Made by a program: the position numbers and the translations under genes
Assembly: GCF_000716335.1 (NCBI RefSeq)
Contig: NZ_KL591004.1
Location: 320,314-384,313 of the forward strand
DNA from: Streptomyces sp. NRRL S-118
Lineage (GTDB): Bacteria > Actinomycetota > Actinomycetes > Streptomycetales > Streptomycetaceae
DNA: 64,000 bases
Reading direction: 5' to 3'
Shown here: positions 17,466 to 27,659 of the stretch, one piece after another
Layout of the letters: each line of letters begins with the position of its first letter
Position numbering within the stretch: position 1 is the stretch's first letter
Notes under the pieces: model-generated
What the model was told of the DNA's origin: nothing
What the model saw: the letters and a program-made list of their open reading frames with translations, nothing else
Database searches by the model: none

Positions 17466-19082
17466 TCAGTCCTTCTTCGGGTCCTCCAGGCGCGGGAAGA
17501 GCACCGCGCCCTTCGTCACCGTCGCGCCGGCGGGCAACTGCCCCCACGTGGCGGCGTCCTGCACCCGCTGCCCGGCCAGGGCGCCCAGGGCCGGTTCGGC
17601 GCCGAGCGAGTCCCAGAGCTTCTGGGAGGTGTCCGGCATGATCGGGTTCAGCAGGACGGCGACCGCGCGCAGGGACTCCGCGGCGGTGTAGAGGATCGTC
17701 GCCAGGCGGGCGCGGCCCTCGTCGGACGTGTCCTTGGCGACCTTCCAGGGCTCCTGCTCCGTGATGTAGCCGTTGACCTGCTTCACGAAGTCGAAGATCG
17801 CCAGGATGCCGCCCTGGAAGTCCAGCTCCTCGCCGATCTTCCGGTCCGCCTCGGCGACCGCCTTGGCCAGGCCCTCCCGGACCGCCTGCTCGGCGTCACC
17901 GGAGGCCGTGGCCTCCGGCAGCGCGCCCTCGAAGTACTTGCCGACCATCGCCGCCACGCGCGAGGCGAGGTTGCCGTAGTCGTTGGCCAGCTCGGAGGTG
18001 TAGCGGGCGGTGAAGTCCTCCCACGAGAAGGAACCGTCGCTGCCGAACGCGATCGCCCGCAGGAAGTACCAGCGGTACGCGTCCACGCCGAAGTGCGAGG
18101 TCAGGTCCTGCGGCTTGATGCCCGTCAGGTTCGACTTCGACATCTTCTCGCCGCCGACCATCAGCCAGCCGTTCGCCGCGACCTTGCCCGGCACCGGCAG
18201 ACCCTGCGCCATCAGCATCGCGGGCCAGATCACCGCGTGGAAGCGCAGGATGTCCTTGCCGACCAGGTGCACGTTCGCCGGGAACGTCTCGTCGAACTTC
18301 GCCTGGTTCGAGCCGTAGCCGACGGCCGTCGCGTAGTTCAGGAGCGCGTCGACCCACACGTAGATGACGTGCTTGTCGTCCCACGGGATCGGGATGCCCC
18401 AGTCGAAGGTCGACCGGGAGATGGACAGGTCCTGGAGTCCCTGCTTCACGAAGTTCACGACCTCGTTGCGGGCCGACTCCGGCTGGATGAAGTCCGGGTT
18501 CGCCTCGTAGAACTCCAGCAGCTTCGGGCCGTACTCGCTCAGCTTGAAGAAGTAGTTCTCCTCCTTGAGGATCTCCACCGGCTTCTTGTGGACCGGGCAC
18601 AGCTTCGTGCCGTCCTCCGCCTCGATGAGATCGCCGGGGAGCTTGTACTCCTCGCAGCCCACGCAGTACGGGCCCTCGTACCCGCCCTTGTAGATCTCGT
18701 CCTTGTCGTACAGGTCCTGCACGAATTCCTGCACGCGGTCCGTGTGCCGCTTCTCGGTGGTGCGGATGAAGTCGTCGTTCGCGATCTCCAGGTGCTCCCA
18801 GAGGGGCTTCCACGCCTCCTCGACGAGCTTGTCGCACCACTCCTGCGGAGTGACGTCGTTCGCTTCGGCCGTGCGCATGATCTTCTGACCGTGCTCGTCC
18901 GTGCCGGTGAGGTACCACACCTTCTCGCCACGCTGACGGTGCCAGCGCGTGAGCACGTCGCCTGCGACGGTCGTGTAGGCGTGGCCCAGGTGAGGAGCGT
19001 CGTTGACGTAGTAAATGGGGGTCGATACGTAGAAAGCCTTCACGCCTTCGTCCCCCTGCTTCTCGGATCCAGTGGCCGCCAT
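17466..19082 (-). CDS. metG: methionyl-tRNA synthetase
   Basis: A 538-residue class I synthetase that charges tRNA-Met. The HIGH-type motif is HLGH at about residues 31-34 and the KMSKS loop is EKMSKSN at about residue 315. A zinc-binding knuckle in the connective peptide reads YCVGCEE...LCPVHKK. The C-terminal anticodon-binding helical bundle is present, and there is no C-terminal Arc1p-like extension. The conserved fold begins at about residue 15 (VKAFYVSTPIYYVND), so the true start could be slightly later than the ATG at 19082. It stands alone, divergent from the two-component system. Confidence 0.97.
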   Translation of the reverse strand: MAATGSEKQGDEGVKAFYVSTPIYYVNDAPHLGHAYTTVAGDVLTRWHRQRGEKVWYLTGTDEHGQKIMRTAEANDVTPQEWCDKLVEEAWKPLWEHLEIANDDFIRTTEKRHTDRVQEFVQDLYDKDEIYKGGYEGPYCVGCEEYKLPGDLIEAEDGTKLCPVHKKPVEILKEENYFFKLSEYGPKLLEFYEANPDFIQPESARNEVVNFVKQGLQDLSISRSTFDWGIPIPWDDKHVIYVWVDALLNYATAVGYGSNQAKFDETFPANVHLVGKDILRFHAVIWPAMLMAQGLPVPGKVAANGWLMVGGEKMSKSNLTGIKPQDLTSHFGVDAYRWYFLRAIAFGSDGSFSWEDFTARYTSELANDYGNLASRVAAMVGKYFEGALPEATASGDAEQAVREGLAKAVAEADRKIGEELDFQGGILAIFDFVKQVNGYITEQEPWKVAKDTSDEGRARLATILYTAAESLRAVAVLLNPIMPDTSQKLWDSLGAEPALGALAGQRVQDAATWGQLPAGATVTKGAVLFPRLEDPKKD

Positions 19083-19204
19083 GGTCGAAATCCTATCCGC
19101 CGCCGCACGCTGTCCTCACCTTCGTATCGAGGGGGGAGACGCCCGTGGACGCCCCTGGAGGCCCGGAGAGATCCGCGAAACACCGGCCGGGGGAGAGTGG
19201 GGGG

Positions 19205-19854
19205 ATGCGCGTATTGGTTGCCGAGGACGAGCGGGTCCTCGCCGAGCTCGTCGCCACCGGGCTGCGCCGGGCCGGCTTCGCCGTCGACACCGTCCACAGC
19301 GGGGACGCCGCCCTCCAACACCTCGGGCTGTACGACTACGACGTCGTGGTCCTCGACCGGGACCTGCCCCGCGTCCACGGCGACGAGGTGGCGCGGCGGA
19401 CGGTCGCCGCGGGCGCCCGCACCCGGATCCTCATGCTGACCGCCGCTGCCGGGACGGAGGACCGGGTCGCGGGCCTGGACCTCGGCGCGGACGACTACCT
19501 CGGCAAGCCCTTCGAGTTCCCCGAGCTGGTGTCGCGGGTGCGTGCCCTGCGGCGGCGCAGCGCCCGGCCCCTGCCGCCCGTCCTGGAGCGGCACGGGATC
19601 CGTCTGGACACCGTGCGCCGCACCGCGGAGCGCGACGGGCGGGACCTGGAACTGTCACCGAAGGAGTTCGCCGTGCTGCAGATCCTGCTGGAGGCGGACG
19701 GCGCCACGGTGTCGGCCGAGGAGCTGCTGGAACGGGCGTGGGACGCGCACGCCGACCCGTTCACGGGGGCCGTACGGGTGTGCATGAGCAAGCTGCGCGC
19801 GAAGCTGGACGGGCCGCCCCTGATCCGCACCGTGCAGGGCGTGGGGTACGCGCT

Positions 19855-19858
<4 letters not shown>
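19205..19858 (+). CDS. OmpR-type response regulator
   Basis: A 217-residue regulator with a receiver domain at residues 1-115. D51 (VVVLDRDLPR) is the phosphoacceptor, an acidic pair lies at ED8-9, and K101 (GKPF) is the conserved lysine. A winged-helix DNA-binding domain follows at about 125-217 (LSPKEFAVLQILLEADG, ending IRTVQGVGYAL). The ATG at 19205 was chosen because the receiver begins there; the frame is open further upstream. The stop overlaps the start of the sensor kinase gene (GTGA), forming a two-gene operon. Confidence 0.95.
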
Positions 19859-21116
<1,258 letters not shown>

Positions 21117-21120
<4 letters not shown>

Positions 21121-22763
21121 GCGGACCAGTCCGCGAGCAGCGCGCGGTAGAAGGTCGCGTGCGGTACGTCGCGGGGAGCCGGGCCCGCGTGGAAGAAGCC
21201 GGCGTTCTCCGCCTGGAGCTTGCGGAGGTAGTCGAACGCCTTCGAGTCCTCCTCGCCGAACGCCACGAACTGCCACTGGATCCGGCCGTTGCGGGCGGCG
21301 GCGTCGGCGAGGGCCTGGGTGGCGGCCGTCTTCGACTCCGGGGCGCCGTCCGTCTGGAAGACGACGAGCGCCGGGCGGTCGGACGCACCCGACTTCTCGT
21401 GCAGGTCCAGCACCTCGTTGATCGCCCGGTCGTAGTTGGTCCGGCCCATCCGGCCGAGGCTGCTGTGCAGGGCCTCGATCCTGCCCTCGACGTCGTCCAG
21501 GGTGACCTCGCCGGTGCCGTCGACCTCGGTCGAGAAGAACACGACCGGGACGGTCGGGGTCTCGCTCCCGTCGAGGTGCGCGGCGAGCGCGAGTGCCTGC
21601 TCGGCGAGGTGCTGGGCGCTGCCGTCCTTGTAGTACGGGCGCATGGACCCGGACCGGTCGAGCACCAGGTACACGGCTGCGCGCGCCCCGGTGAGCCCGC
21701 GCTTCTTGAGGGCGGCACCGGCAGCCTTGTACGCCTCGACGACCACGCCGCCCTGCGGCGCCCGCGCCTTGACCCGCGCCAGACTGTGCGCCGGCTTGCC
21801 CTGCGGGGCGTCGCCAGTGGGGGCCTGCTCTTCGGCCGTGATCTGCTCGTCGGTGGTGGCCGACTCTTCGGTGCCGGCGGGTGCGGCTGCCGCTACGGCT
21901 GCAGGTGTCGGCTTCTCGGCGGATGCCGGTTCCTCGGCCGCTGCCGGCTTCTCCGTGGATGCCGGTTCCGCCGCCTGCGGGGCCTCTTCGGCGGGGGCGG
22001 GGGTTGCTGCCGGTGCCTCTGCCGCGGGCTTTTCCTCCGCAGGCTCTTGGGCCTTCGGAGCCAGGGCGGGCTCCTCCACCTCGACAGCGACGGGCTCGGC
22101 GTCGGCAGGGGCCTCGCTTTCCGGGGCTCCGGCCTGGGGGGCTTCCGCCGGGGCGGGCTTCTCGGCCTGCGGCTCTTCGGCTACGGCGGGCGTCTCAGCC
22201 TCGGTGGGTGTCTCCGCCTCAGGGGCCTTCTCGGGCTCCGGCTCCTCCGCGTCAGCGGATGCTTCCGCCGGGGCGGCCTTCTCGGCCTGCGGCTCCTCGG
22301 CGAGAGCTGACGCCTTCGCCTCAGGGGCATTCTCGGGCTCCGGCTCCTCGGCTACGGCGGGCGTCTCAGCCTCGGTGGGTGCCTCCGCATCAGGGGCCTT
22401 CTCGGCCTCCGGCTCCTCCGCGACAGCGGGCGCCTCCGCCGACGCCGCCGCCTCGGCGGGCTTCTCCGCAGCAACCGCCTCCGCCTCCGGCCCCGCGGGC
22501 TTCTCCGCCGTGGCCGCGTCCGCGGCCGAGGAGGCGTCGCGGGCCGCGGGGACCGTGGTGCGGCGCGGGCGGGGGGCGTCGAACGCGGCAGCCACCAGGT
22601 CCGCGGCCGCCTGTTCCGCCGAGGAAGGAGGTGTCTGGGACGGGACCGTCGCCGAGGGCACCGCCCGCTCCGTCTGGGGCGGGACGGAGGGGGTGGCCGC
22701 CGACTCGTTTCGCTCCGCACGGTCGCGTCCAAACACCTTGCGCAGCAAGCTCCGAATGCCCAT
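21117..22763 (-). CDS. VWA-domain protein with long acidic Ala/Glu/Pro repeat region
   Basis: Product of 548 residues from ATG 22763 ([18 protein letters not shown]). After a short basic N-terminus, about 300 residues are repetitive Ala/Glu/Pro sequence (recurring AVAEEP and EAETP) and probably disordered. The C-terminal 190 residues form a von Willebrand A domain with MIDAS motif [24 protein letters not shown] and FQTDGAPES, of the type seen in tellurite-resistance (TerF/TerY-like) and stress proteins. It should bind a divalent metal and partner proteins. No ter genes are adjacent. It converges with the sensor kinase gene, their stops overlapping by 4 bp. The repeat length is likely variable between strains. 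Confidence 0.85.
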
Positions 22764-22908
22764 GGGCGAGGCCTTTCGCATGTTGGGTGCCGTGTATGTC
22801 CGTACTGCGGGAATCATCCCCGGCCAGGGCGGACACGTAAGGTTAGCCGCCCCGTGTGGCGCCGAAAGGCAAGGGGCGATCGCGTCAACCCCGCCCCGGA
22901 CGACCCAC

Positions 22909-22930
22909 ATTCATGCATCGTTCATCTTTT
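22909..22930 (+). promoter_or_regulatory. candidate PHO box (PhoP operator)
   Basis: Two adjacent 11-nt direct repeats, ATTCATGCATC and GTTCATCTTTT, resemble the GTTCA-type units of streptomycete PhoP boxes. They lie 67 bp upstream of the PhoX phosphatase gene, which is a plausible phosphate-starvation target. Confidence 0.5.
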
Positions 22931-22996
22931 CGCCGCCGGTCTGCTCATATGCGCACCTAACGTCCTCGCCGGACCACATTCCACCAGGAGGACGAC

Positions 22997-25051
22997 GTGC
23001 GCAGACTGCTGCCGCTGCTGAGCCCCAACTCGCACGGGGGCGGCCGGTCCGCCCTCACCTGCCGCTACCGCTGCGGCGACGCCTGCTTCCACGAGGTGCC
23101 GAACACCAGCGACAACGAGTACGTCGGTGACGTCATAGCCGGGGCGCTGTCGCGCCGTTCCGTGATGCGCACCGCTGCCGCCGTGACCGTCGCCGCCACC
23201 GCCGGGACGGCCGTCGCCGTGCAGGGCGGGCAGGAGGCGGTCGCCGCCGAGCCCCGCGCGACCGGCCGCACCACCAGCCCGACCGGCGGCGCCCGAGGGC
23301 TGCGCTTCGCGCCCGTCGCGCCCAACAAGGACGACAAGGTCACCGTGCCCGAGGGCTACGCGCAGAGCGTCGTCATCCGCTGGGGCGAGCCCATCCTGCG
23401 CGGTGCGCCCGCCTTCGACGCGGACAAGCAGACCGCGAAGGCGCAGGCGGGACAGTTCGGTTACAACAACGACTTCCTGAGCCTGCTGCCGCTCCGCGGC
23501 GAGTACGGTCGCCAGCTGCTCGTCGCCAACCACGAGTACACGGACGAAATGCTGATGTTCAAGGGGTACGACCCCGAGAACCCGACCCGCGAGCAGGTCG
23601 AGATCGCCTGGGCCGCGCACGGCCTGTCCGTGGTCGTCGTGCAGGAGGAGCACCGCTCCGGCAAGCTGTCGCCGGTCACGCGGCACCCGCTCAACCGCCG
23701 CCTCACCGCCACCAGCGAGTTCGAGCTCACCGGCCCCGCCGCGGGCAGCGACCTGCTGAAGACCGGCGCCGACCCGGCCGGCCGCACGGTCCTCGGCACC
23801 CTCAACAACTGTGCCGGCGGCACCACCCCGTGGGGCACCACGCTGCACGGCGAGGAGAACTTCAACCAGTACTTCGCCAATGGCTCGTCCGCCACCGACA
23901 AGCGGTACGGGATCGGCTCCGGCGCCACCGAGCGCAAGTGGGAGCGGTTCGACCCGCGCTTCGACGTCCGGCAGGAGCCCAACGAGCCGCACCGCTTCGG
24001 GTGGGTCGTCGAGCTCGACCCGTACGACCCGGACTCGACGCCCCGCAAGCGCACCGCGCTCGGCCGCTTCAAGCACGAGGCCGCCCAGCCGCGCCTGACC
24101 GCCGACGGCCGGCCGGTCGTCTACATGGGCGACGACGAGCGGTTCGACTACTTCTACAAGTTCGTCTCGTCGAAGCGGATGATGAAGGGCAGCTCCCGGC
24201 GGGCGCGCGAGCACAACCTGACGCTGCTCGACGAGGGGACGCTGTACGTCGCCAAGCTGACCGGTGACAGCCCGCAGGACATCGACGGCACCGGCAAGCT
24301 GCCGAACGACGGCGAGTTCGACGGCTCCGGCGTGTGGATCCCGCTCGCCACCGGTGACGTCAGCCACGTCCCCGGCATGACGGCCGACGAGGTGTACGTC
24401 TTCACGCGCCTGGCGGGCGACAAGGTCGGCGCCACCAAGATGGACCGCCCGGAGGACGTCGAGCCGTCCCCGCGCACCGGCCGTGTGTACGTCGCGCTGA
24501 CCAACAACTCCAACCGGGGCAAGCCGGGCCAGCCCGGCGCCGACGAGGCCAACCCCCGCAACCTCAACAAGCACGGCCAGGTCCTGGAGCTGGCCGAGCA
24601 CTGGGACGACCCGGCTTCGGACGGGTTCGCGTGGCGGCTGTTCCTCGTCGCGGGCGACCCGGACGACCCGGCCACCTACTTCGCGGGCTACCCGAAGGAC
24701 GCCGTCAGCCCCATCTCCTGCCCGGACAACGTCGCCTTCGACCCGTACGGCAACCTGTGGATCTCCACCGACGGCAATCAGCTCGGCTCGCACGACGGCC
24801 TTTTCGCCGTCGCGACCCAGGGCGAGCGGCGCGGTGAGCTCAAGCAGTTCCTGACCGTGCCGGCCGGCGCCGAGACGTGCGGGCCGATCATCCAGGAGCG
24901 GCGCGTCGTCGTCGCCGTGCAGCACCCGGGCGAGATCGACGGCGCGTCCGTCGAGAAGCCCGCCTCGGTGTGGCCCGACGGCCCGGGCAGGATCGTCCGC
25001 CCGGCGGTCGTCACCGTGTACCGCAAGGACGGCCGGAACATCGGCGTCTGA
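22997..25051 (+). CDS. PhoX-family alkaline phosphatase (DUF839), Tat-exported
   Basis: A 684-residue secreted phosphatase. A twin-arginine signal SRRSVMRTAAAVTVAATAG begins at about residue 52. This position is late, which is usual for PhoX proteins that carry a leader segment with a conserved cysteine pair (CRYRCGDACF). The PhoX/DUF839 body includes GYNNDFLSLLP, VANHEYTDEM, NNCAGGTTPWGT, GHDNP-like segments and CPDNVAFDPYGNLWISTDG, the acidic metal-binding propeller loops. It should release phosphate from organic esters outside the cell using calcium/iron. The GTG start is supported by AGGAGGA 4-10 nt upstream. It is probably monocistronic and PhoP-controlled. Confidence 0.9.
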   Translation: MRRLLPLLSPNSHGGGRSALTCRYRCGDACFHEVPNTSDNEYVGDVIAGALSRRSVMRTAAAVTVAATAGTAVAVQGGQEAVAAEPRATGRTTSPTGGARGLRFAPVAPNKDDKVTVPEGYAQSVVIRWGEPILRGAPAFDADKQTAKAQAGQFGYNNDFLSLLPLRGEYGRQLLVANHEYTDEMLMFKGYDPENPTREQVEIAWAAHGLSVVVVQEEHRSGKLSPVTRHPLNRRLTATSEFELTGPAAGSDLLKTGADPAGRTVLGTLNNCAGGTTPWGTTLHGEENFNQYFANGSSATDKRYGIGSGATERKWERFDPRFDVRQEPNEPHRFGWVVELDPYDPDSTPRKRTALGRFKHEAAQPRLTADGRPVVYMGDDERFDYFYKFVSSKRMMKGSSRRAREHNLTLLDEGTLYVAKLTGDSPQDIDGTGKLPNDGEFDGSGVWIPLATGDVSHVPGMTADEVYVFTRLAGDKVGATKMDRPEDVEPSPRTGRVYVALTNNSNRGKPGQPGADEANPRNLNKHGQVLELAEHWDDPASDGFAWRLFLVAGDPDDPATYFAGYPKDAVSPISCPDNVAFDPYGNLWISTDGNQLGSHDGLFAVATQGERRGELKQFLTVPAGAETCGPIIQERRVVVAVQHPGEIDGASVEKPASVWPDGPGRIVRPAVVTVYRKDGRNIGV

Positions 25052-25063
25052 ATCAGGGGGGAG

Positions 25064-26041
25064 TCACGAGGTGGCGCGGGCCGTTCCCCCGCGCCACCTC
25101 GTGTACTGCTCCGCCGGGTCACCGGTGTACGCCCACGGGACCCACGACGCCCGCGCCCCGAGCAGCCCGAACAGCTCGCCGTACACCTCGGGCAGCCCGG
25201 CGTGGACGGCCGCGTGCGTCAGGTAGTTGAGCGGTTCGACCTCCTCCGGCCGCACCGGGCCGGGCTGCCGCCCGCCGATCCACCGTTCGCGCGTGCGGCG
25301 CACCTCGGTGGCCGCCAGCTCGTGCTTCCAGTGCTGGTCGAAGCCGCGCACCGGACCCTGCCCCTGTGCCCCTTCGGCGACGTACCGGTACTCCTCCACC
25401 CGCGCGACCTGCACCAGCACCGGCAGGTGCGAACCGGGGGGCGCCGCGCCCGCCGCGTCCCGCGCGAAGTCGTACATCGCGCCGTGCGTGCCGTGCCACC
25501 GCGCCGACCAGTAGCGCAGCAGCTGGATGTGGCCCTCCAGGTTGTCCGGGTCGCGCGCCCGCAACTCGTCCCACCAGCCCCGCAGCCGGCGCCGCCCGAC
25601 GCCTCCCTCGTACAGCCGTGCCACCGTCAGCAGGGACACCCACGGCATGGGGTCGGCGGGCCGCGCGTCGGCGGCCGTCAGACAGGCCATGACCGTGGCG
25701 TCGAGCCGTCCCCGGTCCACCGCCGCGCCCCGGCCCGCGGCGATCGCCGCCGTGAAGAGCCGTACCACCTCGGTGGCGGCCCGCAGCACCGCCGCGTCCG
25801 GATGGTCCGGCTCGGCCGCCCGCCACGCCTCGGCCACCGCGCTGCCGGCCGCGGCGTGGGCCAGCAGCCGCAGCCGGTGCGTCCGCCGGGGCCAGTCCTC
25901 GCCCGTCGCCGCCAGCAGGTCCCGCACCCCCTGCCAGCGGCCGATAACGATGTCGTGGCGGGCGTCGGTCAGCGCCCGGTCGCCGAAGTCGGGGTCGAAG
26001 TCCGGCCGGAACCGCGGCGGGCGGCGGCGTGCGGCCCCCAT
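25064..26041 (-). CDS. hypothetical protein downstream of amino-acid permease
   Basis: A 325-residue soluble protein I cannot assign to a named family. It is helical and TPR-like in feel, with conserved-looking tracts RHDIVIGRWQGVRDLLAATG, WVSLLTVARLYEGG, EGHIQLLRYWSARWHGTHGA and PLNYLTHAAVHAGLPEVYGE. It starts at ATG 26041, overlapping the permease stop (TGATG), so the two are probably co-translated. Its last codons are embedded in the left arm of a 16-bp terminator hairpin shared with phoX. A tetratricopeptide-like scaffold is possible; function unknown. Confidence 0.7.
   Translation of the reverse strand: MGAARRRPPRFRPDFDPDFGDRALTDARHDIVIGRWQGVRDLLAATGEDWPRRTHRLRLLAHAAAGSAVAEAWRAAEPDHPDAAVLRAATEVVRLFTAAIAAGRGAAVDRGRLDATVMACLTAADARPADPMPWVSLLTVARLYEGGVGRRRLRGWWDELRARDPDNLEGHIQLLRYWSARWHGTHGAMYDFARDAAGAAPPGSHLPVLVQVARVEEYRYVAEGAQGQGPVRGFDQHWKHELAATEVRRTRERWIGGRQPGPVRPEEVEPLNYLTHAAVHAGLPEVYGELFGLLGARASWVPWAYTGDPAEQYTRWRGGTARATS
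25065..25103. terminator. bidirectional terminator between phoX and the hypothetical gene
   Basis: Perfect 16-bp inverted repeat (25065-25080 and 25088-25103) with a 7-nt loop, located between the phoX stop and the convergent gene. The right arm and loop are inside the coding end of the convergent gene. Confidence 0.85.
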
Positions 26042-27516
26042 CAGAAGTCCGTCGCCAGCGGCTCGCCCGGGGCGGCCCCGCCCCGCCGCCCCGGCACGGC
26101 GTACGGGTCGGCCGCCGCCATCGCCCGCGCCGCGTCCAGCCGGGCCGGGCGGTAGTACGTGCTGCCCCTGCGCCAGTACCAGAGCATCGGGACGAGCCCG
26201 GCCCCCAGCCCGCCGAGCCCCACCGCGACCGACGCGCCGCTCAGCTCGCCCAGCGACTCGAAGAAGATCCAGAACATGAACGCCGCGCCCAGCACCGGCC
26301 ACACCCCGCCGAGCAGGAACTCCCGCACCGAGCCGAGCAGCACTCCGCGGTACGCCACCACCGCCGCGACCCCCGCCAGCCCGTAGTAGAACGCGATCTG
26401 CAGGCCCATCGCGTGGACCGCCGCGCGCAGGATGTCGCCCACGGACCCGAGCGCCGTCGCCGCCGCGAACAGCGCCAGCGCCACCGCCCCGACCACCGCG
26501 ATCGCCACCCACGGCGTGTTCCAGCGGCGGTGCACGGTGCCGAGCGCGGCGGGCATCGTACGGTCGCGGCCCATCGCGAACAGCGACCGGGTGACCTGGA
26601 TCAGCGTGGTCTCCAGGGTCGCCACGGTCGACAGCAGCACCGCCAGGACCAGCAGCTTCCCACCACCGCCCGGCCAGATCGCGTCACCGAGCAGGGCGAG
26701 CACGTTCGCCCCGCCCGAGGCGGCCTCGCCGGCTCCGAGGATGATGTTGACGGAGATCGTGAACGCCTCGAAGAGGAGGAAGACCACGCCGAGACCGACG
26801 AGCGCCGCGAACCCCGCGGTGCGGCGGCTGTCGCGGGTCTCCTCGCTGAGGTTGCTGGTGACGTCCCATCCCCAGTAGTAGAAGGCGGCGATCAGCGCGC
26901 CGGACGCGAACCCGGACACGCCGTCGAAGTGCCCGAGGCCCAGCCACGACCAGTCGAAGGCGGCCGCGGCGCCCCGGTGCAGCAGCGCGCCGAACAGGAA
27001 CATCAGCAGGATCAGCAGCTCCACGGCGGTCAGCAGGAGCTGCGCCCGTACGGTGAGCCGGGCACCGGCCAGCACCACCGACAGCATCAGCAGGAACCAG
27101 CCCGCGCCGACGGCGGTGGCCGGCCCGATGGCGGCGGCGAGGGCGGGGTCGAACAGCGCGAGCGTCAGCTGACCGGCGGGGAGGGAGCCGGCCACCATGA
27201 AGAGGGTGGCGGCGACCACCAGCGCCCAGCCGCACAGGAAGCCCAGGAACGGGTGGAGCGTACGACCCACCCAGGAGTAGCCGGCGCCCGCGTTGACGTC
27301 GATCCGGCCCAGGCGCCCGAAGGCCAGCACGATGCCGAGCATCGGGACCGCGCAGTACAGCAGCGCCGCGGGCGCGGCGTGGCCGACCGCGCCGGCCAGC
27401 ACGGCGGTGGTCGCGGCCAGCGAATAGGCGGGGGCGCTCCCGGCCACGGCCATCACGATGGTGTCGCCCGTGCCCAGGACATTGGGCTGGAGCCCCCGGG
27501 GAGTGCTGCTGCGCAT
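26041..27516 (-). CDS. APC-superfamily amino-acid permease
   Basis: A 491-residue polytopic membrane transporter with about 12 transmembrane helices. The first helix carries the substrate-backbone glycine motif GTGDTIVMAVAGSAPAYSL typical of APC permeases, and SEETRDSRRTAGFAALVG is the conserved cytoplasmic loop. It probably imports an amino acid or amine by proton symport. The ATG at 27516 was chosen because AAGGA lies 8 nt upstream; an ATG at 27543 is in frame. It is translationally coupled to the 325-residue hypothetical protein. Confidence 0.88.
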   Translation of the reverse strand: MRSSTPRGLQPNVLGTGDTIVMAVAGSAPAYSLAATTAVLAGAVGHAAPAALLYCAVPMLGIVLAFGRLGRIDVNAGAGYSWVGRTLHPFLGFLCGWALVVAATLFMVAGSLPAGQLTLALFDPALAAAIGPATAVGAGWFLLMLSVVLAGARLTVRAQLLLTAVELLILLMFLFGALLHRGAAAAFDWSWLGLGHFDGVSGFASGALIAAFYYWGWDVTSNLSEETRDSRRTAGFAALVGLGVVFLLFEAFTISVNIILGAGEAASGGANVLALLGDAIWPGGGGKLLVLAVLLSTVATLETTLIQVTRSLFAMGRDRTMPAALGTVHRRWNTPWVAIAVVGAVALALFAAATALGSVGDILRAAVHAMGLQIAFYYGLAGVAAVVAYRGVLLGSVREFLLGGVWPVLGAAFMFWIFFESLGELSGASVAVGLGGLGAGLVPMLWYWRRGSTYYRPARLDAARAMAAADPYAVPGRRGGAAPGEPLATDF

Positions 27517-27659
27517 GGCGAATGTCCTTGGATGGCATGGCATATGGCGGTAGATCAGGAGCAGTTCTGCACGCGTGGATCGTGCGCATCGTAGTCGGGC
27601 GGGGGCGGAAGGGTGAGGGCGCCCGGAGGGCTCTCCTCGGGCGTCCCGGTCCCCGCAGT

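Noticed and set aside
22830..22850. Iron box upstream of the VWA/PhoX region
   Set aside because: Only a half-site like AAGGTTAGC is present; the second half does not match.
26029..27594. 521-codon frame antisense to the permease
   Set aside because: Composition (Arg/Gln/His/Gly) typical of shadow frames; the permease motifs fix the real strand.
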